A stretch of DNA of 64,000 bases from Toxonevra muliebris. Lineage: Eukaryota; Arthropoda; Insecta; Diptera; Pallopteridae. The stretch is from the NCBI GenBank assembly GCA_963691655.1, contig OY829328.1, positions 7,158,204-7,222,203 on the forward strand. The letters are read 5' to 3'. This document shows positions 59,401-64,000 of this stretch, in pieces; the stretch's first letter is position 1, and every line of letters begins with the position of its first letter. The notes beneath the pieces were generated by a model that saw only the letters and a list, made by a program, of their open reading frames with translations, was not told the DNA's origin and made no database searches. The position numbers were made by a program, and so were the translations under genes.

Positions 59401-62179
59401 ATTGCACAATTTTATGAATCTTAAGACACTATCAACAATAGCGGAGGACCAAAAACTTGTTTGTTCGATGAACTTCTCACCAACTTTGCAAAACCCAGCG
59501 ACGTTTTTTCTCAGCTATGGTTATTCTTTCATCCTATTATAGCCAAGTCTTAAGCTGGAAGTCAGTGTAGGGATTTCTTTCGTTGGAGTATAAGTTATTT
59601 AAGATTATAAGCATAATTTTCACTGTTTATTTTTATATTGTTTAATATGTTTGCTCAAACTTATCAGGAGAAATTTTATGGGGACAAATTTCTAAAAGTC
59701 GAGACTCTGATCTCGGACCTAAAAATCGACGAACTCTGTTCATCTGACAGCTAAATGGATTCATCTGACAGCTAGAGGGAGGCATGTTCAGGTTTAACCG
59801 TAATTTTTTAATTCAATTTTCTTACTCATTTTCATCGACTTTGGATGTCTGCTTTTGAGTTTCACTTGATTTTCTTAGTTTTTGGCTTACATTTACTCAA
59901 CCTCTGGGAATAGAACTCTAATTTTAAATCTTAAACAGCTTCTTTTTTTCTTTCCTTTTCTTCGACCCATATTCAATCTATGCTTTTTTCAGGTCTTTCA
60001 AGCCTGAGAACTAAATTAAGTAACATACAATTTTTAAAATAATTAACCCATTTTGAACCGCTACTAGAAATCATGATCGTGATTTTGAAAGGTAATTTAT
60101 ATACGTCTCCAATACAACATGCACTACTTTGAAGACTTATAAAAAATTGTTTGTGTATTGTAATTGGTGTATTACTACTAGGGAACTACCCCGAGAAATT
60201 GAGGTGACCAACCGTCGTGAGTAATAATTTTTCTTTGCAAAACTTTCAAAAAATATTTTTTTGATAAAATTTGCCTATTTTTCCATACATTTTTTTCAAT
60301 GGAAAATACTTAGATATATTTGCTACTGTTTATTATTCTTCATAAACTCTTTCAAAAATATGTGCTCTGTTAAGCCTTCTTAGATACGTAAAAATATATA
60401 AAAATACTAAACCGTGATTGTTTTTTGGATAAGTCTTAAAATGAATTTTTCATAAATTTTCAAAACTCCTATACGAAAATCGTACAAATTAGCAAATTGG
60501 ATTAATCTCTTGAGTCATCATCAGCTGTTACCAAGATTTTATTGAAATTTGTCTAGAGTTCTGCTAAGCATTTATGCCTCCAGCGATTCAGTCTCCGATC
60601 TTTTGAAATTTTATGGCTCCTCTCATTTAATATTATTCGAAAATTTTCACAATTAATTACCTCTTGATTTAAGTGAACCAAGAGAGTTTCAAGTTTTGTT
60701 CTAGCAACATTATATTTAAAATACAAAAATTAGTGAAGCTTTGAATTTAAGAAACCCAAAACTGACTCGAACTTTAAATTCTACTTTGAAGTTCGTTTTT
60801 AAATTAAATTTTTGTTGCTCATTTATCACCATCCCTCCAACAAAGCTAATGATTTCCTTAACTTAATTACACAATAATTAAAAATTTCTTAATAATGAAA
60901 AAAAAAGAAAAAAACAACACTAGTTACCAAGAAGTAAATAAAAATTGTAAAAAATGAACTTGAAAATTACGAAATTCCAAAGTAACTCATGAAATAAGTA
61001 GTTTGAGTTAACATTTTCATACAAAATATTCGACATTGCAAAGACAATAAAAATGTCAACACACACACTCAAGAAATGTCATGTTGACAGCGCGCACATT
61101 GAAACGACAATAGAGCAGCAGCAACAACGTTATGCTTACAAAAATGAAAGGAGTAGAAATACGTATGTAGATAAAGAGGAAGAAACAGCAGAAGTAGCTG
61201 AGACACAATCTCATTCGAAACGCCCAAAGGGTTCTCCGTCTATGTGGGTGTGTTATGTACGAGTTTGAATGTATATATACTTATGCATGTGTGTATTTGC
61301 TACTCTCGGCTGCAATAAAATTTACTTCTATGCTTATATTGACAATTCAAAAATTGTTGTTGACAATCGCATGTATAGAAAAACAGACATACAAACTTAC
61401 ATATGTATGAAATGTTTAATATAAAGCTCCCCAAAGTGTAGGAGACGTAAAAAAATGCAGCTACATGTGTATGCAGTTGTAAAACAATAAAAATGAAACT
61501 TCATATGCAATATACTATACATACATATGTATCTGTGTATGTATGAATGAAAAAGTAATGAAAATAACAAAAATGATAATAATAAAAAATACAAACAAGC
61601 AGTACAAAAAAAAAAAAAATTATACAAGTCTCCGAGGTAAAATTCCGAGACAGAATTTTATGAGCCACCTGTCGTCATACAAAATCGAATAAAACAACAA
61701 CAATAACAACCACAAGAGCAACATTGAAATGCGACATTAATAAATATTTTTTTTTGTGCATAATTTCATTTCTAACTAGATATCTTCAAATATACAAAAA
61801 ATAAAGTTGGAACTCAGAATGGCAGTGAAAAATATTATACAATCTTAAGGTTAAGCTCAAGTTAACGTCCTTTGATGTCATTTTGTATATTATATTCCAC
61901 AATGGAGTTATTAAAGTACGAAGCATTTGATCAATAAAGTTAAAGCGATCTTCTCTTTTGGCCGAGTTAAAGTCCAAAGAGAGAATATTTGTACACAAGA
62001 TAAAGACAGAACATTTTGCTTTGTACTCTAAATAAAATTGTGGTTTATCAATTAGTTTTCACATTTCTCATATACATATATTACACAGGAAGTGCTTCCA
62101 TATCTTTCCAAATAACTTAGATATTTCACCTCGAAATACACATATGTATATTTCTTAAAATTTTTTTTATAGTTATATA
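56458..62179. other. Noncoding stretch
   Basis: About 5.7 kb with no supportable gene. Items seen are the second GACGGCCGTTTCGG island and a CAGCAGCAACAA-containing ORF (61053-61268, 71 codons starting MSTHTLKKCHV). That ORF could be a small exon but has no splice evidence. TG/TA microsatellite tracts occur near 61270-61540. Confidence 0.4.
57050..57112. repeat. Interspersed repeat core with GACGGCCGTTTCGG, copy 2
   Basis: It reads AGAGACGGGCAAATC, then AGACGGCCGTTTCGG, then CCTCATCAGTGATCTTAGTG. The GC-rich core and the AGAGAC word upstream match the island at 22028-22080. It looks like a short conserved core of a dispersed repeat. Confidence 0.5.
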
Positions 62180-63175
62180 AGGTGGGTATGGTTACTATTG
62201 GATACAGTAGAGTTTTTATCGAATGTTCTTTACGCGAATCTAAATCAGTGTGTCGAGTTTTTTATGGAATTTAACAATGTACTTTAGTATTTTGCCTGAT
62301 ATCACGCTCTTATATGGGAAGTGGGCATGGTAACAGATGGATTTGTTTGATTTTAGAACTAAATATTATCTATGCTAATATAAAGAATTGTGTAGAATTG
62401 TATTGAATTTACTTCAGTATTTTACCTGATATCACGCTTTGAAAATTTCACTTATATGGTAAGTGGGCGTGGTTACTGAGGGATTCAGTTGATTTTTATA
62501 CTAAATATTTTATATGCTATTATAAATATGTGTGTTTAATTTCATTAAATATACTTCAGTATTTTACTTGATGTCACGCTTAGAAAATTTCATTTAAATG
62601 GCGGGTGGGCGTGGTTACTGAGGGATTTAGTTGTTTTTAGTACCAAATATTAATTATACCAATATAAAGAAGTGTGCCGAACTGTATTGAATTTACTTCA
62701 ACATTTTTCTTGATATCACGCTTTGAAAATTTCACTTATATGGGAAGTGGGCGTGGTTACTGCGGGATTCAGTTGATTTTTATACTAAATATTTTATATG
62801 ATATTATAAATATGTGTGTTTAGTTTCATTAAATATACTTCAGTATTTTACCTGATGTCACGCTTTGAAAATTTCATTTAAATGGCGGGTGGGCGTGGTT
62901 ACTGAGGGATTTAGTTGATTTTAGTACCAAATATTAATTATGCCAATATAAAGAAGTGGTGCCGAATTGTATTGAGTTTACTTCAGCATTTTTCCTGATA
63001 TCACGCTCTGAAAATTTCACTCATATGGGAAGTGGGCGTGGTTACTGCGGGATTCAGTTGATTTTTATACTAAATGTTTTATATACCAATATAAATAAGT
63101 GTGATTAGTTAGTTAGTTAGATTAATTTAGTTAGTTAGATTAATTTAATTTACTCTAGTGTTTTGCTGATATCAC
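62180..63175. repeat. Satellite-like tandem array, seven copies of about 142 bp with A/B alternation
   Basis: The anchor word GTGGGCGTGG or a variant occurs at 62182, 62321, 62463, 62605, 62747, 62889 and 63032, giving spacings of 139-143 bp. Copies 3, 5 and 7 share AAGTGGGCGTGG and GGGATTCAG; copies 4 and 6 share GGCGGGTGGGCG and GGGATTTAG. The true repeat is therefore a dimer of about 285 bp, with the two leftmost copies more diverged. Each unit also has a TATCACGCT or TGTCACGCT word. No ORF is maintained. Confidence 0.93.
63100..63150. repeat. (TTAG)n microsatellite
   Basis: TTAGTTAGTTAGTTAG followed by interrupted repeats lies at the right edge of the 142-bp satellite array, in the position where the next unit would continue. 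Confidence 0.8.
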
Positions 63176-64000
63176 GCAATGAAAATTTCAGCGTTTGCTA
63201 CTAACATGAAATCACGCCAAAGTGAAGGAAAACGTACTTTGGAACTTCTTCACATCCCATTAGGCAATTATGCAATAATTGTTTAAATTTCTGATAATGT
63301 ATTGAGATGAGCTGCGATTTATAAAGATCTTGTGGTTTTCTATTATATTAAATTATGAAATATTATAATGTAATCACCACAACAATTTCTTCCGTAAGTA
63401 TAGCACTTCAACTGTGTCAAGTTTTGGTTACTTATATTTTTAAATCTTTTCTTCTTGAAATTGTAAAAATTAAAATCTGTATTGTTGAAGTGTTTTTTCT
63501 TTTATTTTTTCAAACTGTCAGCTTTTACCTTAAGCTCGTTTACCTTTATTTTATTTTTTGTTTGTTTGTCGTAATGACATTTTCAATTGCTTACAAAGTG
63601 TAGAAACTATTTTGAATATTGTCATACTAGTTTGGTAATTTCATTGCTTAACGGAAATGTAACATTTTGTACTTTAATGTGAGAAAAAAGAAGAAATATA
63701 AAATTTTTGTAGTTTTGCTGTGAAGATTTTGAAGTAGAAGAAATAAAAAAAAGAAAAGAAAATCATTAAAATAAATTACACGGCATTATGTGGCGGTACG
63801 ATGAACGATAGTTACATGGCTACAATTTTGTACAAGAATTGTTTGTTTTATTTTTTATGAGTGATCGATTATTTTAAACAGATTCTTAAATTGTGCAACT
63901 TCTACCCTCTGAAAAAAACTTGGCAAATTTCAATTATTTAAAATTTTGCTCAAAAATATATAAATATTTCGTTAATATTGATTTTAATATTGTTCTTAGA
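63176..64000. other. Noncoding stretch at the window end
   Basis: No gene was recognised. The ORF at 63355-63603 is Phe/Val/Ile-rich from T-rich sequence and has no support as a protein. Confidence 0.4.

Noticed and set aside
1..64000. CRISPR array, bacterial operon or phage-type system
   Set aside because: No regular repeat-spacer pattern, no ribosome-binding-site gene clusters; spliced exon and fly-type repeats show a eukaryotic genome.

Overview
The window looks like gene-poor, strongly AT-rich nuclear DNA of a higher fly (Diptera), most likely a tephritid fruit fly. The fly call rests on CAA/CAG (opa-type) repeats in the leader and coding part of the one clear gene, a CAACATGG start context of dipteran type, and ordinary GT donor sites. 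The tephritid call rests on a SINE body with a CGCCGTTCGG block that I recall as common in tephritid genomes. That recall could not be checked here. There is no bacterial, organellar or viral gene organisation and no CRISPR array.

Only one convincing protein-coding segment exists: a plus-strand first coding exon at 24920-26214 (431 codons plus 2 nt), ending at a consensus donor GTAAGT. It has an A/C-rich leader upstream. No following exon was identified, so everything to the right may lie in a large intron. The protein is low-complexity (Asp, Gln, Gly, Glu tracts) with a PxLPxK ligand of the kind bound by Crk SH3 domains. I do not recognise the family firmly. Weaker gene-like signals are a possible 80-bp minus-strand exon (26917-26996), a second CAA-rich leader-like region with a 57-codon ORF (27330-27840), and a 63-codon ORF inside a transposon (55634-55825).

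Most of the recognisable structure is mobile DNA. At 3985-6035 there are decayed non-LTR retrotransposon pieces: two minus-strand RNase H/C-terminal fragments and one plus-strand reverse-transcriptase fragment. From about 15 kb onward there are many non-autonomous DNA transposons. Two have hAT-type 8-bp target-site duplications (16963-17883, ATCTACCT; 39684-41576, ATACCAAT). Four are TA-flanked with terminal inverted repeats (15323-16524, 40075-40914, 45785-46407, 55492-56457). A set of long-arm foldback elements (907-1672, 43795-44729, 47287-48829, and probably 28969-30322) share CAC-type ends; the first three sit between TAA/TTA duplications, and the last three share an internal module. Further foldbacks lie at 33396-34280 and 38539-39457. 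A tRNA-derived SINE (41657-41902) is flanked by a 10-bp direct repeat. The 40075-40914 element is nested inside the second hAT element.

Tandem structure includes a 12-copy GGTTA array (23391-23454), a seven-copy ~142-bp satellite with an alternating A/B pattern carrying a GGGCGTGG box (62180-63175), a two-copy ~167-bp repeat (20833-21140) and several degenerate arrays. The transposon pieces are not seen to encode an intact transposase, so they would depend on enzymes supplied from elsewhere. The most interesting item is the foldback family, with its shared ends, shared duplications and shared inner module.
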